Positions 26,794 through 35,942 of a stretch of 64,000 nt of DNA are shown here, piece by piece (positions within the stretch are counted from its first letter, which is position 1; every line of letters begins with the position of its first letter). The notes under the pieces were generated by a model that had not been told where the DNA came from, made no database searches, and saw only the letters and a program-made list of their open reading frames with translations. The stretch comes from Vulcanimicrobiota bacterium (GTDB lineage Bacteria > Vulcanimicrobiota > Vulcanimicrobiia > Vulcanimicrobiales > Vulcanimicrobiaceae), in NCBI GenBank assembly GCA_003168375.1, contig PMSI01000001.1:1054001-1118000 (forward strand), written 5' to 3'. The translations under genes were made by a program, and so were the position numbers.

Positions 26794-27621
26794 ATGTCTT
26801 CGTCGGTTCCTCACGTGGACGAGGAACGGTGGGACCGCAACCGCGCACGCCAGGCGTTTGCGCGGTTCGCTGAGCTCCGCGCGAACAAGGAGCTCGATAG
26901 CGGCACCGACCACTCGGGGCTCAACGAGTTCGACCGTTTGCGCAACGAGCTCGTCGTCGCGCACCTGAACCTCGTCCGCTATCTGGCCGTTAAGTTCGCC
27001 AACCGAGGCGAGGCGCTCGACGACCTGATTCAGGTCGGCACGGTCGGCCTGCTCAAGGCGATCGACCGCTTCGATCTGGAGCGCGGCGTGGAGTTCACCA
27101 CCTACGCGACCCCCACGATCGTCGGCGAGATCAAGCGCTATTTCCGTGACAAGGGCTGGGCCGTCAAAGTCCCGCGCCGGCTGCAGGAGCTGAACCTGTC
27201 CGTCAACCGCGCGATCGAGAAACTGACCGTCAAGCTCGGTCACTCGCCGACCGTCGCCGAGCTCGCCGCCCACCTCGGCGCTTCCGAAGAAGACATCCTC
27301 GAAGCGCAGGAGCTCGGACAGGCCTACAACCTGCTCTCGCTCGACACCGAGCTCAACGGCGAAGGCGACAAGAAGTCGCAGACGCTCGCCGACTACGTCG
27401 GCCAGAACGACGCCGGTTTGGAACTCCTCGAAGACCGCGCCAACCTCGAACGCGCGTTCCAGGTGCTGACCGGCCGCGAGCGCGTGATCTTATACTTGCG
27501 CTTCTACGAGAGCGTCTCGCAGACCGAGATCGCGAAGCGCTTGAACGTCTCGCAGATGCACGTCTCGCGCCTCCAGCAGAAAGCGCTCGAAAAGCTCAAG
27601 AACTTCCTGCAAGAGAAGTAG
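26794..27621 (+). CDS. SigB/SigF-type RNA polymerase sigma factor
   Basis: 275 residues. Region 2 is clear (NLVRYLAVKFANRGEALDDLIQ, VGLLKAIDRFDLERG, FTTYATPTIVGEIKRYFRDKG), with region 3 around LGHSPTVAELAAHLG and region 4 LTGRERVILYLRFYESVSQTE then SQMHVSRLQQKALEKL. This is the sigma-B/F subgroup controlled by partner switching, encoded here together with both partners. It probably directs the general stress regulon. The 3' end overlaps the opposite-strand membrane gene by 26 bases. Confidence 0.96.
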   Translation: MSSSVPHVDEERWDRNRARQAFARFAELRANKELDSGTDHSGLNEFDRLRNELVVAHLNLVRYLAVKFANRGEALDDLIQVGTVGLLKAIDRFDLERGVEFTTYATPTIVGEIKRYFRDKGWAVKVPRRLQELNLSVNRAIEKLTVKLGHSPTVAELAAHLGASEEDILEAQELGQAYNLLSLDTELNGEGDKKSQTLADYVGQNDAGLELLEDRANLERAFQVLTGRERVILYLRFYESVSQTEIAKRLNVSQMHVSRLQQKALEKLKNFLQEK

Positions 27622-28390
27622 CGCGCCGGCCGAACGGCCAGCGCCGGCGCAGGCTCGCGAGGAAGGCGACGATCAGCAGTACCGAGCCGTCGATCACGGC
27701 GTAGCCTCCGGCGATCGCCGAGGGCGGATTGCCGGAGGTCACGTGCGCCCACGGCGTGTTGGCCAGCCACGTCCAGGCGCCGAACCACGTCCCGGCGATC
27801 TCGAGGTCGGTGACGGCGATGAAGATGCCGGCGAAGAGGGCCTTGCGCGGGCCGAACAGGATCGCCAGCGTGAACAGCGGCAGCCAGTACCACCCGTGCC
27901 AGTCGACACGCTGGGTCAGCCCGGGAAGCACAGTGACGCCGGCGATCGCCCAAGCCCAGGCCAGCGCGAGGATCACGTACGCGAAGCGGCGTTCATAGCG
28001 CTGGACCCACGGCATCGCCGCGAGGCTGAAAGCGAACACGTAGACGAGGCCGTGGCCGAACGGCACGAACGCCGGGATCGCGCCGAAGCGGTAGCGGTAG
28101 CCGCCCCAGATCTGCGAGCCGAGGTATTCCCAGCCGGTCGCGACCACGACACAGATCCAAACCTGTGCGCGGTCCGACGGCGAGAGCCGGGTCGTCCAGA
28201 GCGCGAGCAGCACGAGGGTGAGCGCGCCGAGGACGTACTCCCACGGCCACGCGCTCGCCAGCCTGCCGTCGATGAACAAGATCGCCGGCGCGTAGATCAG
28301 GACGGCGACCAGAAACCACGGCGAGCTGCGGGACTGCCCCGCCTGCACGGCGCTCACGGCGCTGATCTTCCGATCCTCGGAGTCGCTCAC
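27596..28390 (-). CDS. Polytopic membrane protein of unknown function
   Basis: 264 residues from GTG, with about seven hydrophobic helices (for example FLVAVLIYAPAILFI, YVLGALTLVLLALWT, GLVYVFAFSLAAMPWV). Polar motifs between helices include GWEYLGSQIWGGYRYRFG and DLEIAGTWFGAWTW, which look conserved but belong to no family I can name with confidence. It is divergent from alaS and convergent with the sigma gene. Confidence 0.75.
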   Translation of the reverse strand: MSDSEDRKISAVSAVQAGQSRSSPWFLVAVLIYAPAILFIDGRLASAWPWEYVLGALTLVLLALWTTRLSPSDRAQVWICVVVATGWEYLGSQIWGGYRYRFGAIPAFVPFGHGLVYVFAFSLAAMPWVQRYERRFAYVILALAWAWAIAGVTVLPGLTQRVDWHGWYWLPLFTLAILFGPRKALFAGIFIAVTDLEIAGTWFGAWTWLANTPWAHVTSGNPPSAIAGGYAVIDGSVLLIVAFLASLRRRWPFGRRATSLAGSS

Positions 28391-28449
28391 CTCGCCGCCC
28401 GAAGGATCGGGGTGAGGAGGCCGGGGGGCGCGAACCTGACGCGTCGGCC

Positions 28450-31068
28450 ATGACTTCCCAAGAGCTCCGTCAAGCGTTCGTCGACTATTTCGTGCGGCAG
28501 AAGCACGTGCATCTGCCCGCCGCCTCGCTCATCCCCGACGAGATGAGCACCACGCTGTTCACGATCGCGGGGATGGAGCAGTTCGTCCCGGTCTTCCTCG
28601 GTGACTCGCCTGCGCCGGCGGCGCGGGCGGTCACCGTGCAGCGGTGCCTGCGCGTCGCGGGCGCCAAGTCGGATATTGAGAACGTCGGGCGGACCGGGCG
28701 GCACGGCACGTTTCTCGAGATGCTCGGGAACTTCTCGTTCGGCGACTACTACAAGTCCGAAGCGATCGGCTTCGCGTGGGATTTCCTGACCACTGTGATG
28801 CGCGTCGACCCGGCGAAGCTCTCCGTCACGGTCCACACCTCCGACGACGACGCGCAGCGCATCTGGGAGACCGAGATCGGGCTCGAGCCGGCCCGCATCA
28901 CCCGCTGGGACGAAGACAACTTCTGGACGATGGGCGCGACCGGTCCGTGCGGCCCGTGCAGCGAGATCTTCTACGATACCGGTGCGGAGAACGCGTCAGG
29001 ACCCGACGACGACGGTCCGAACAAGGGCGACCGCTACGTCGAGATATGGAACGTCGTCTTTCAGCAGTACAACCGCGGCGCCGACGGCACGCTGACGGAG
29101 CTTCCGCGGAAGGCGATCGATACCGGCGCCGGCTTCGAGCGGATGCTCGCGGTCGCGAACGGCAAGGTCTCGATGTACGAGACCGATCTGTTCACCGATC
29201 TGATCGCCGCGCAGCCGCCGGTCGGCAAGACGTCGCTCGCGCCCGACGAGCAGCTGGTGCGCCGGCGGATCATCGCCGATCACGCGCGCGCTGCTACGTT
29301 CCTGATCGCCGACGGCGTCTACCCGTCGAACACCGAGCGCGGCTTCGTGCTGCGCTTCTTGATCCGGCGCGCGATCCGCAACGGCCGTCTGCTCGGGTTC
29401 CCGCGCGAGTTCATGGCCGATCTCGCGGGCGCGGTGGTGACCTCGCTCGAGAGCGGCTATCCCGAGCTGCGCGCGCGTCTCGGCGACGTGCAGAACGCGC
29501 TGCGCGCCGAGGAAGCCGGCTTCTTGCGCACGCTCGACCGCGGCATCGAGCTGCTCGAAGCCGAGATGGACGAGGCGATCCGCGACTGCACGATGCTGAT
29601 CTCGGGCGAAGACGCGTTCGTGCTGCACGACACCTACGGCTTCCCGTTCGAGCTCACGCGTGAGATCGCGAGCGAGCGCGGCGTCGCCGTCGACTCGATC
29701 GGCTTCGAACGGAAGATGACCGAGCAACGCGAACGCGCGCGCGCCGACGCCGCGTCGAAGCGCGCGGTGGTGAGCGTCAGCGACGTGGCGATCGGCTCCT
29801 CGGCGTTCGAAGGCTACGGCGGCCTGGAGGCCGACGGCACGGTGCAGACGATCCTGGTCGGCGGCGGGCCGGTCGACGCGATCGAGGCCGAGACCGAGGC
29901 GCAGATCATCCTCGATCGCACCTCGTTCTACGCCGAGAAGGGTGGCCAGGTCGGCGACCACGGACGCATCACCACATCGACCGGCGTCTTCGAGGTGACC
30001 GACACCCAGTACGTCGGTGAGGCGATCGCGCACCACGGCCGCCTCGTGCGCGGTGCGTTCGCGGTCGGGATGCTCGCGCACACGCAGGTGTATCCGGAGT
30101 GGCGCGCAGAGATTCGCCGCCACCACACCTCGGCGCACTTGCTGCAGCGCGCCCTCAAAGACGTCCTCGGCGAAGACGTGATCCAAGCTGGGTCGTGGGT
30201 CGGCGTCGACCGCATGCGGTTCGACTTTCGTAGTCCGAGCGGCGCGCTCACGCCGCTGCAGCGCCGCGCGGTGACGCAGCGGGTGAACGACCTCATCCGC
30301 GCCGACTATCATCAGGAGATGAACGAGCTCGCGATCGAGGACGCGAAGGCGACCGGCGCGATCACGATGGCCGGCGAGAAGTACGGTGACCGCGTGCGCG
30401 TGGTCGGCTTCGGGCCGTCGGTCGAGTTCTGCGGCGGCACGCACGCACACACCACCGGCGAGCTCGGCCTGTTCGTGATGCTGAGCGAGAGCTCGATCGG
30501 AAGCGGCGTGCGGCGCATCGAGGCGATCGTCGGAAAAGCCGCCGAGTCGTACGTCGAGCGGCAGCAGGACACCCTCGCGATGCTCGGCGAGAAACTCTCG
30601 GCGAAGCCCGACGAGCTGGTCGAGCGCGTCGACCGTTTGCAGTCCGAGGTGCGCGAGTTGCAAAAGGCGATGGGCGAGATCAAGGCGCGGCTCGCGGCCG
30701 GTGATGCGGCGACCTACGCCGACCGTGCCGAGATGATCGGCGGTGTCCCCGTCGTCGCTGAGGTCGTCCCCGAGGCGAACGCCGAGGCGCTGCGCGCGCT
30801 CGGCAACGCGATCCGCGCGCGGTTGAAGTCCGGTGTCGTCGCGCTGGTCGGCACCGACGGCGCGTCGGCATCGCTGTTCGCGAGCGCGAGCGACGAAGCG
30901 GTGAAGGCGGGCGTCCACGCCGGGAACCTCGTCAAGGCCGCGGCGCCGCTGGTCGGCGGCAAGGGCGGCGGCGCGCCCGCGCAGGCGCAGGGCGGGGGCA
31001 AAGACCCCTCCGGGGCGGACGCCGCGCTTACCGCGATGCGCGAGCTCATCGGCAAGCAAACGGCGTGA
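28450..31068 (+). CDS. alaS: Alanyl-tRNA synthetase
   Basis: 872 residues, full length. Class II catalytic core with LRQAFVDYF, FLEMLGNFSFGDYYKSEAI and FTTIAGMEQF-like motif 1 near the start; editing domain with RHHTSAHLLQRAL (HxxxH zinc motif) and FCGGTHAHTTGELG. The C-terminal oligomerisation/C-Ala domain ends with a Gly-rich segment (GGKGGGAPAQAQGGGK). It charges tRNA-Ala and clears misacylated Ser/Gly. The GTG start of the next gene overlaps the stop. Confidence 0.98.
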   Translation: MTSQELRQAFVDYFVRQKHVHLPAASLIPDEMSTTLFTIAGMEQFVPVFLGDSPAPAARAVTVQRCLRVAGAKSDIENVGRTGRHGTFLEMLGNFSFGDYYKSEAIGFAWDFLTTVMRVDPAKLSVTVHTSDDDAQRIWETEIGLEPARITRWDEDNFWTMGATGPCGPCSEIFYDTGAENASGPDDDGPNKGDRYVEIWNVVFQQYNRGADGTLTELPRKAIDTGAGFERMLAVANGKVSMYETDLFTDLIAAQPPVGKTSLAPDEQLVRRRIIADHARAATFLIADGVYPSNTERGFVLRFLIRRAIRNGRLLGFPREFMADLAGAVVTSLESGYPELRARLGDVQNALRAEEAGFLRTLDRGIELLEAEMDEAIRDCTMLISGEDAFVLHDTYGFPFELTREIASERGVAVDSIGFERKMTEQRERARADAASKRAVVSVSDVAIGSSAFEGYGGLEADGTVQTILVGGGPVDAIEAETEAQIILDRTSFYAEKGGQVGDHGRITTSTGVFEVTDTQYVGEAIAHHGRLVRGAFAVGMLAHTQVYPEWRAEIRRHHTSAHLLQRALKDVLGEDVIQAGSWVGVDRMRFDFRSPSGALTPLQRRAVTQRVNDLIRADYHQEMNELAIEDAKATGAITMAGEKYGDRVRVVGFGPSVEFCGGTHAHTTGELGLFVMLSESSIGSGVRRIEAIVGKAAESYVERQQDTLAMLGEKLSAKPDELVERVDRLQSEVRELQKAMGEIKARLAAGDAATYADRAEMIGGVPVVAEVVPEANAEALRALGNAIRARLKSGVVALVGTDGASASLFASASDEAVKAGVHAGNLVKAAAPLVGGKGGGAPAQAQGGGKDPSGADAALTAMRELIGKQTA

Positions 31069-31760
31069 TCGTACTGCTTGCGGCGGGGCTTGCGCTCGGC
31101 ACGGTGACCGCGACGGCGACCCCCGCGCCGCTGCTCGCGCCGGCCGCGGTGATCGCGAAGTACAAGACCGCGCTCGCCGCGCTGAAAGAACCGCACGACT
31201 TCGTGTTCGTGTACACGATGCAGCAGACGGGGACGCGCACGCTCGAGCAGACCCACCGCGTCTTTCGTAGCGGGAAGGACGAACGCGATGAGACGATGGC
31301 GGTGAACGGGACGCGCTCGATCGCGCCGGTCGTGCGCATCTTCCGCAACCGCCCCTACCGCTACAGCGTGACGGCGCTCGCGCCGCAGCCGGCGGCGTAC
31401 GCCTTTACGTATGAGGGCGTGCACCGCGACGGCAAGCACGTCGACTACGTCTTCTCCCTCTCCCCGAAGAAGCGCAAGCGGGGGATCACGTTCACGCAGG
31501 TGGCGATCGACGGGGTGACGTTCCTGCCGCAGTCGGTCGCGTTCGCGGCCGATCAGCATGCCGCGCGCGGCAGCGTGACGTTCGGGAAGGCCGATCGCTA
31601 CTGGGTCGCGCGCGGCGCGAACGCGCAGGCCAACGCGCCGGGCGGCGTCGCGCACGAGCGGCTCGCGTTCGCCAACTGGCGCTTCCCCAAGGGCCTGCCG
31701 CGGTCGACGTTCGCCATGCCGCGCCCGCTCCCGACGCTGCGGCCGACCACGCTGCCCTAG
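31065..31760 (+). CDS. Secreted hypothetical protein (lipoprotein-sorting-like fold)
   Basis: 231 residues from GTG overlapping the alaS stop (GTGA). A signal peptide (about 1-20) is followed by IAKYKTALAALKEPHDFVFVY, strand-rich sequence and a Pro-rich tail. The pattern (one helix, then many antiparallel strands) recalls LolA/DUF1571-like envelope proteins, but no defining motif is seen. Probably periplasmic. Coupling to alaS may be incidental. Confidence 0.72.
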   Translation: MIVLLAAGLALGTVTATATPAPLLAPAAVIAKYKTALAALKEPHDFVFVYTMQQTGTRTLEQTHRVFRSGKDERDETMAVNGTRSIAPVVRIFRNRPYRYSVTALAPQPAAYAFTYEGVHRDGKHVDYVFSLSPKKRKRGITFTQVAIDGVTFLPQSVAFAADQHAARGSVTFGKADRYWVARGANAQANAPGGVAHERLAFANWRFPKGLPRSTFAMPRPLPTLRPTTLP

Positions 31761-31793
31761 AACCACGGGGGCCCGCGGCGGCGTACCGTCGGT

Positions 31794-32117
31794 ATGAGAA
31801 CAGCCCTCCTCGGCGCCGCAGCGCTCGTCGCGCTGCTGGCAGCCGCTCCGTCGGCTCGTCCGGCAACGGTCGTGCACATCCGGGACGACGCCTTCGTCCC
31901 GCCCTCGGTCACTGTCCGGGCGGGCGACCAGGTGACCTTCATCAACGACGACGACGACGCGCACACTGCGACGGCCGACGATGCCTCGTGGGACTCCGAA
32001 GGGCTGAACCAGGGCCAGAAATGGACGCACGCGTTCGCGAAGGCCGGGAAAATCGCGTACCACTGCACCGTCCACCCCATGATGCACGGCACGGTCGTCG
32101 TGCGGAGCGGGTCATGA
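31794..32117 (+). CDS. Secreted cupredoxin (plastocyanin-like)
   Basis: 107 residues with a signal peptide (about 1-23). The copper site is complete: a His in DDDDAHTATADD, then Cys, His and Met in IAYHCTVHPMMHGTVVV. RAGDQVTFINDDDD is the typical strand before the first ligand. It is a small periplasmic electron carrier or copper-binding protein. The ATGA overlap with the next gene makes a unit of cupredoxin, metallophosphoesterase, ECF sigma and anti-sigma. Confidence 0.92.
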   Translation: MRTALLGAAALVALLAAAPSARPATVVHIRDDAFVPPSVTVRAGDQVTFINDDDDAHTATADDASWDSEGLNQGQKWTHAFAKAGKIAYHCTVHPMMHGTVVVRSGS

Positions 32118-33004
32118 GGCGTCGCGACTTCGTCCACCACGTCGCGTGGACCGGCGCCGGGATCGTCTACATGCTCGGCGCCGAGGGCGTCGTGCGAGCG
32201 ACCGCCGACGCGGCGCCGGGAACGTTCTCGTTCGTCCAGATCAGCGACAGCCACATCGGCTATTCCGGTCCGGCCAACGACGACGTCCGCGCCACCCTGC
32301 AGAAGGCCGTCACCGGCATCAACGCGATGCCGAACCAGCCGGCGTTCGTGATCCACACCGGCGACGTCACCCATCTCAGCAAGGCCGTGGAGTTCGACGA
32401 TGCCCGCGCGATCCTGAGCACGCTGCGGGCGCCGTTGATCACCCTGCCCGGCGAGCACGACGTGATCGGCGTGGAGGGACCGAAGAGGTTCGCAGCCTCC
32501 TTCGGCCGCAAGGACGCGGCGGGACGCGGTTGGTCCTCGTGGGACCAGGGCGGGATCCATTTTGTCGCGCTGATCAACGTCGGCGAAGGCGAGACGATGG
32601 GGATGCTCGGCGAAGAGCAGCTGGCCTGGCTCCAGCACGATCTCGCGGCCCGCAAGCCGGAGACCCCGCTGGTCGTCTTCGGGCACGTCCCGCTCTTCGC
32701 GGTCTACCCGGAGTGGGGCTGGACGACGAGCGACGGGACGAAGGCGATCGCGATGCTGCGCCGCTTCGCCGCCGTCACCGTGCTGAACGGCCACATCCAT
32801 CAGGTGGTCGAGCAGACCGACGGCGCTATCCGGTTCGCAACCGCGCGCTCGACGGCGTTCCCCCAGGCTGCGCCTGGGGCACCCGGTGCGAAGCCCGGGC
32901 CGCTGAAGGTGGCGCCGGACTCCCTGCTCGGCGTGCTCGGATACCGCACCGTCCAGGTCGAGGGGGCCGGTTCGTGGCGCGAGCGTACGCTGGCACAAAG
33001 CTGA
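32114..33004 (+). CDS. Tat-exported metallophosphoesterase
   Basis: 296 residues. MRRRDFVHHVAWTGAG is a twin-arginine leader. Metal-binding motifs are in order: QISDSHIG, HTGDVTHLSK, LPGEHD, VFGHVPLF and LNGHIHQV. The third motif has Glu where GNHD/E is usual, which changes a metal-contacting residue. It is probably a periplasmic phosphoesterase; export in folded form fits metal loading in the cytoplasm. It overlaps the cupredoxin gene by four bases. Confidence 0.9.
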   Translation: MRRRDFVHHVAWTGAGIVYMLGAEGVVRATADAAPGTFSFVQISDSHIGYSGPANDDVRATLQKAVTGINAMPNQPAFVIHTGDVTHLSKAVEFDDARAILSTLRAPLITLPGEHDVIGVEGPKRFAASFGRKDAAGRGWSSWDQGGIHFVALINVGEGETMGMLGEEQLAWLQHDLAARKPETPLVVFGHVPLFAVYPEWGWTTSDGTKAIAMLRRFAAVTVLNGHIHQVVEQTDGAIRFATARSTAFPQAAPGAPGAKPGPLKVAPDSLLGVLGYRTVQVEGAGSWRERTLAQS

Positions 33005-33024
33005 TCGCCGTCGAAGGGCGTCCG

Positions 33025-33528
33025 ATGGCGCTCGATGAGGCGGCGTTCGAGAACGCGTACCGCGCGCACGCGGCGCGGCTGCGCGCGGTCGCATTCGACA
33101 TACTGCGCGATCGCGACGGCGCCGAGGACGTGGTGCACGGCGCGCTGATCCGGGTGTGGAGCACCGGTGCCTACCGGCCCGAGCGCGGGCCGCTGCTGCC
33201 GTACTTGATCGCGTGCGTGCGCCGCGAGGCGCTCGACGGGCTCCGCGGATCGAAGCGGCGGCATCTGCGCGAAGTCCGTGCCGGGATGGACGCGCCGCGG
33301 ACGGTCGACGAGACCGCCGCGCTCGATCCGATCGAAGCGCGGCGTGTCGCGCGCGCGCTCGATTGCATCCCCGATGTCCAGCGCGACGTCATCGTCCGCG
33401 CCTACTACGGGTATCGCACGCTGGCCGAGGTGGCGCAGGACACGAACCTCCCGCTCGGCACCGTGAAGAGCCGGCTCTCCGCGGGCCTGCGCCGTCTCCA
33501 CACCGAACTCACCGAAGGACTCCGATGA
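33025..33528 (+). CDS. ECF-type RNA polymerase sigma factor
   Basis: 167 residues. Region 2: FENAYRAHAARLRAVAFDIL then AEDVVHGALIRVW; region 4: LDCIPDVQRDVIVRAYYGYRT then LPLGTVKSRLSAGLRRLH. ATG at 33025 has GAAGG about seven bases upstream. Its TGA overlaps the anti-sigma ATG. The neighbouring cupredoxin, Tat phosphoesterase and anti-sigma suggest an envelope signal, possibly oxidative or copper-related. Confidence 0.95.
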   Translation: MALDEAAFENAYRAHAARLRAVAFDILRDRDGAEDVVHGALIRVWSTGAYRPERGPLLPYLIACVRREALDGLRGSKRRHLREVRAGMDAPRTVDETAALDPIEARRVARALDCIPDVQRDVIVRAYYGYRTLAEVAQDTNLPLGTVKSRLSAGLRRLHTELTEGLR

Positions 33529-34112
33529 ACCACCTCGATGACGACGCCGAGCTCTACGCGCTCGGCCTGACCGACCGCGACCGGAACGCAGAGATCGAGG
33601 CGCACATCACGGACTGCGCGGACTGCCGTGCGCGCGTCATCGCCGCCGAAGCGGCCGCCGCCGCGCTCGCTGCGACGCTGCCGCCGGTCCCGACCGCCGC
33701 GCGGCGCCAAACGTGGTGGCCTGCACTGGCAACTGCGGCGGCGGTCGTGTTCGCGGCTACCGCGGCCGTGCAAGGGTCTGCCTCGTACACGGCCCGCGCG
33801 GAGCTGGAGCGGACCGACGTCGCGCTGACCGCTATCGCATCCTCGCACTTCGGTCACACGACGCTGACCAGCGAGCCCGGCGTCGTCGCGAAGGCGCTGT
33901 ACGCGCGCGACGGCGCGTGGTGCTACGTCGTCGTGACCGGCGCGCCGCGCGGCGCGCACGTCGTGCTCCGCCGCGGAGCGGCGACGCGCGACGCCGGCAC
34001 GCTCGATGCCGGCGGAGCGGCGACCCTGTTCGTTCGCGCGCCCGGACATCCCGACGAGATCTCGATCATCGCCGACAACCACGTCGTCGCGCACGGGGCC
34101 CCCGTCTACTAG
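33525..34112 (+). CDS. Zinc-binding membrane anti-sigma factor (RskA-like)
   Basis: 195 residues. The anti-sigma zinc motif HITDCADC gives His27, Cys31 and Cys34; a transmembrane helix lies at about residues 65-83; the periplasmic RskA-like beta domain follows, with AKALYARDGAWCYVVV and HVVLRRG. It should tether and inhibit the ECF factor encoded just upstream (ATGA overlap) and release it on an extracytoplasmic signal. Confidence 0.93.
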   Translation: MNHLDDDAELYALGLTDRDRNAEIEAHITDCADCRARVIAAEAAAAALAATLPPVPTAARRQTWWPALATAAAVVFAATAAVQGSASYTARAELERTDVALTAIASSHFGHTTLTSEPGVVAKALYARDGAWCYVVVTGAPRGAHVVLRRGAATRDAGTLDAGGAATLFVRAPGHPDEISIIADNHVVAHGAPVY

Positions 34113-34117
34113 AGCTA

Positions 34118-34744
34118 CTAGAGCGCCTGTCCTTCGGTCGACGCGCGCAGGGCGCCGAGGTGGGCGGCGACGTTCTCCTCGACGAGCGTCCAGCCGCTCT
34201 CGTCGACGTCGAACACCGCGTAGGCGCCGTTCTCGACGCGCCCGTTCCAGAATGCGTCCAGCTCGCGCCCGGTCGCGGCGACCAGCGCGACGCGCACGAC
34301 GGCGTCGTGCGTCACGACCAGCGACGGCACCGCGGGTCGAAACGCCGCGGCGAATTCGCGCCAGCGCTCGAGCACCTGCACGATCGTCTCGCCGTTCTCG
34401 AAGCGCACGTGGGCCGGGTCTTCGCGCCAAGCGCGGTAGCGCAGCGGGTCGTTCGCCGCGATCTCGTCACGCAGGCGGCCTTCCCACGTGCCGTGCGCGA
34501 TCTCGAGCAGGCGATCGTCGATCTCGACCGGCGCGTGCACGCGCTCCGCGGCCGGCGCCGCGGTCGCCGTGCAGCGCAGCAGCGGCGAGCTGACCACTCG
34601 TCGCACGCCGGCGGAGTCCATCGCGCCGGCGAGTGCGAGCGCCTGCGCCGCGCCGAACGGCGTCAGCGCCGACTCGAGGCGCCCTTGATAGCGGCCGGCG
34701 AGGTTCCATGTCGTCTCCCCGTGCCGCGCGAGGTACACGCGCAC
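34118..34744 (-). CDS. Histidine phosphatase (phosphoglycerate-mutase family)
   Basis: 208 residues from GTG 34744 (ATG 34807 would add 21 residues and overlap the exbD region). VYLARHGETTWNLAGRYQG has the catalytic RHG, EIAHGTWEGR is the second conserved block and VVTHDAVVRVAL the second histidine. Resembles PhoE/GpmB/CobC enzymes with broad phosphatase activity. It is divergent from exbD. Confidence 0.9.
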   Translation of the reverse strand: MRVYLARHGETTWNLAGRYQGRLESALTPFGAAQALALAGAMDSAGVRRVVSSPLLRCTATAAPAAERVHAPVEIDDRLLEIAHGTWEGRLRDEIAANDPLRYRAWREDPAHVRFENGETIVQVLERWREFAAAFRPAVPSLVVTHDAVVRVALVAATGRELDAFWNGRVENGAYAVFDVDESGWTLVEENVAAHLGALRASTEGQAL

Positions 34745-34805
34745 GCCGCGCGCTTTGTGCGCCAGCTCCGATGAACCTTCCGGCCGGACGACGCGACCGA
34801 CCAGC

Positions 34806-35210
34806 ATGACGAGGACGATGCGCGCCGACGACGCGGTCATGGCGGAGATCAACATCACGCCGTTCACCGACGTGCTCCTCGTCCTGCTGATCATCTTCAT
34901 GATCCTGGCCGCGCTGGTCGCGCCGCCCGGTTTCGAAAAGCAGCTCCCCAACCCGGGGTCCGGGCCGACGAATCCGGTGCGCGCGCACACGATCGACGTG
35001 GTCGTGAACGAGCGGAACACGGTCTTCGTCGACGGCCGTCGCTCGGACGTTGCGCGCGTCTACGCCGACTTGCAAGCGACGGCGCGACGCCGCGGGCGGC
35101 TGCACGTCACCTTGAGTGCGGACATCAAAGCGTCGTACGGCACCATCATGCGAATCCTCGACGCGGCGAAGATCGCGGGGCTCGACGACGTCGGGTTCGT
35201 CACGTCATGA
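34806..35210 (+). CDS. exbD: ExbD/TolR-type proton-channel subunit
   Basis: 134 residues from ATG 34806; ATG 34818 and 34839 are alternatives. INITPFTDVLLVLLIIFMI contains the single transmembrane helix with the proton-carrying Asp, and a periplasmic domain follows with VVVNERNTVFVDGRR. It works with ExbB to energise TonB. It overlaps the tonB start by four bases. No exbB is adjacent, which is unusual. Confidence 0.92.
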   Translation: MTRTMRADDAVMAEINITPFTDVLLVLLIIFMILAALVAPPGFEKQLPNPGSGPTNPVRAHTIDVVVNERNTVFVDGRRSDVARVYADLQATARRRGRLHVTLSADIKASYGTIMRILDAAKIAGLDDVGFVTS

Positions 35211-35920
35211 CGCGTGCGCGCACGTTCCTGGCATACGGCTTCGTGATCTCGCTCGCCGTGCACGCGATCGCGCTGCCGTTCATCCACACGCAGAGCGCGC
35301 AGGCGCACGAGGATGTCCCCGACGTCCTCAACATCGACCCGATGCCGACGCCGCCGCCGGTGCCGCCGGCAACACCGACGCCCGCGCCGACCGAACGCCC
35401 GACGCAGCCGCCGCGCGAGAAGCCGCGCGCGCCGGCGAGCCCACGCGCGATCAGAATCGTCACGGCGCACACCGACGCGCGCCGCGGAGGCCCGGCCGAA
35501 CCCCCGAACGCGCACGCCGTAGGCGATCCGAACGGCATTCCGGATGCCACGGCGACGGTGGCGCCGGCCGGGAACGACGCGGTCGTGAAACCGGCGGCGT
35601 CGCCCGAGCCGACGCCGCGTCCGACGCCGACGCCGCTCTCGTGCGCGCGTCCCGACGTCGCCGCGACGACGATCCGCGCGGTCGAACCCGAGACGCCGGC
35701 GCTCGCGCAGCAGCAGGGTATCTCCGGGACCGTCGCCGTGATCGTCTCGCTCGACGCGCAAAGCCGCGTCGTTGCGACGCGCGTCCAGAGCTCGCCGAGC
35801 GCGGTGCTGAACGGCGCGGCGCTCGCCGCGGCGCGCGGCTCGCACTTCAAGACCGAGGTCAAGAATTGCGAGCCGATCGCGGCCGACTACATCTTCAGCG
35901 TCGACTTCACGTCGCAGTGA
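35207..35920 (+). CDS. tonB: TonB-family energy transducer
   Basis: 237 residues: N-terminal transmembrane anchor (FLAYGFVISLAVHAIALPF), a long Pro/Thr/Ala-rich periplasmic spacer (about residues 45-150) and a C-terminal TonB domain (GISGTVAVIVSLDAQSRVVA, LNGAALAAARGSHFKTEVKN). The start overlaps exbD. It is convergent with the large TonB-dependent receptor gene, its likely client. Confidence 0.92.
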   Translation: MTRARTFLAYGFVISLAVHAIALPFIHTQSAQAHEDVPDVLNIDPMPTPPPVPPATPTPAPTERPTQPPREKPRAPASPRAIRIVTAHTDARRGGPAEPPNAHAVGDPNGIPDATATVAPAGNDAVVKPAASPEPTPRPTPTPLSCARPDVAATTIRAVEPETPALAQQQGISGTVAVIVSLDAQSRVVATRVQSSPSAVLNGAALAAARGSHFKTEVKNCEPIAADYIFSVDFTSQ

Positions 35921-35942
35921 ATCCGCGCCGGCTGCTGCGCGC

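Noticed and set aside
28996-31059. 687-codon minus-strand frame inside alaS
   Set aside because: Antisense shadow of alanyl-tRNA synthetase.
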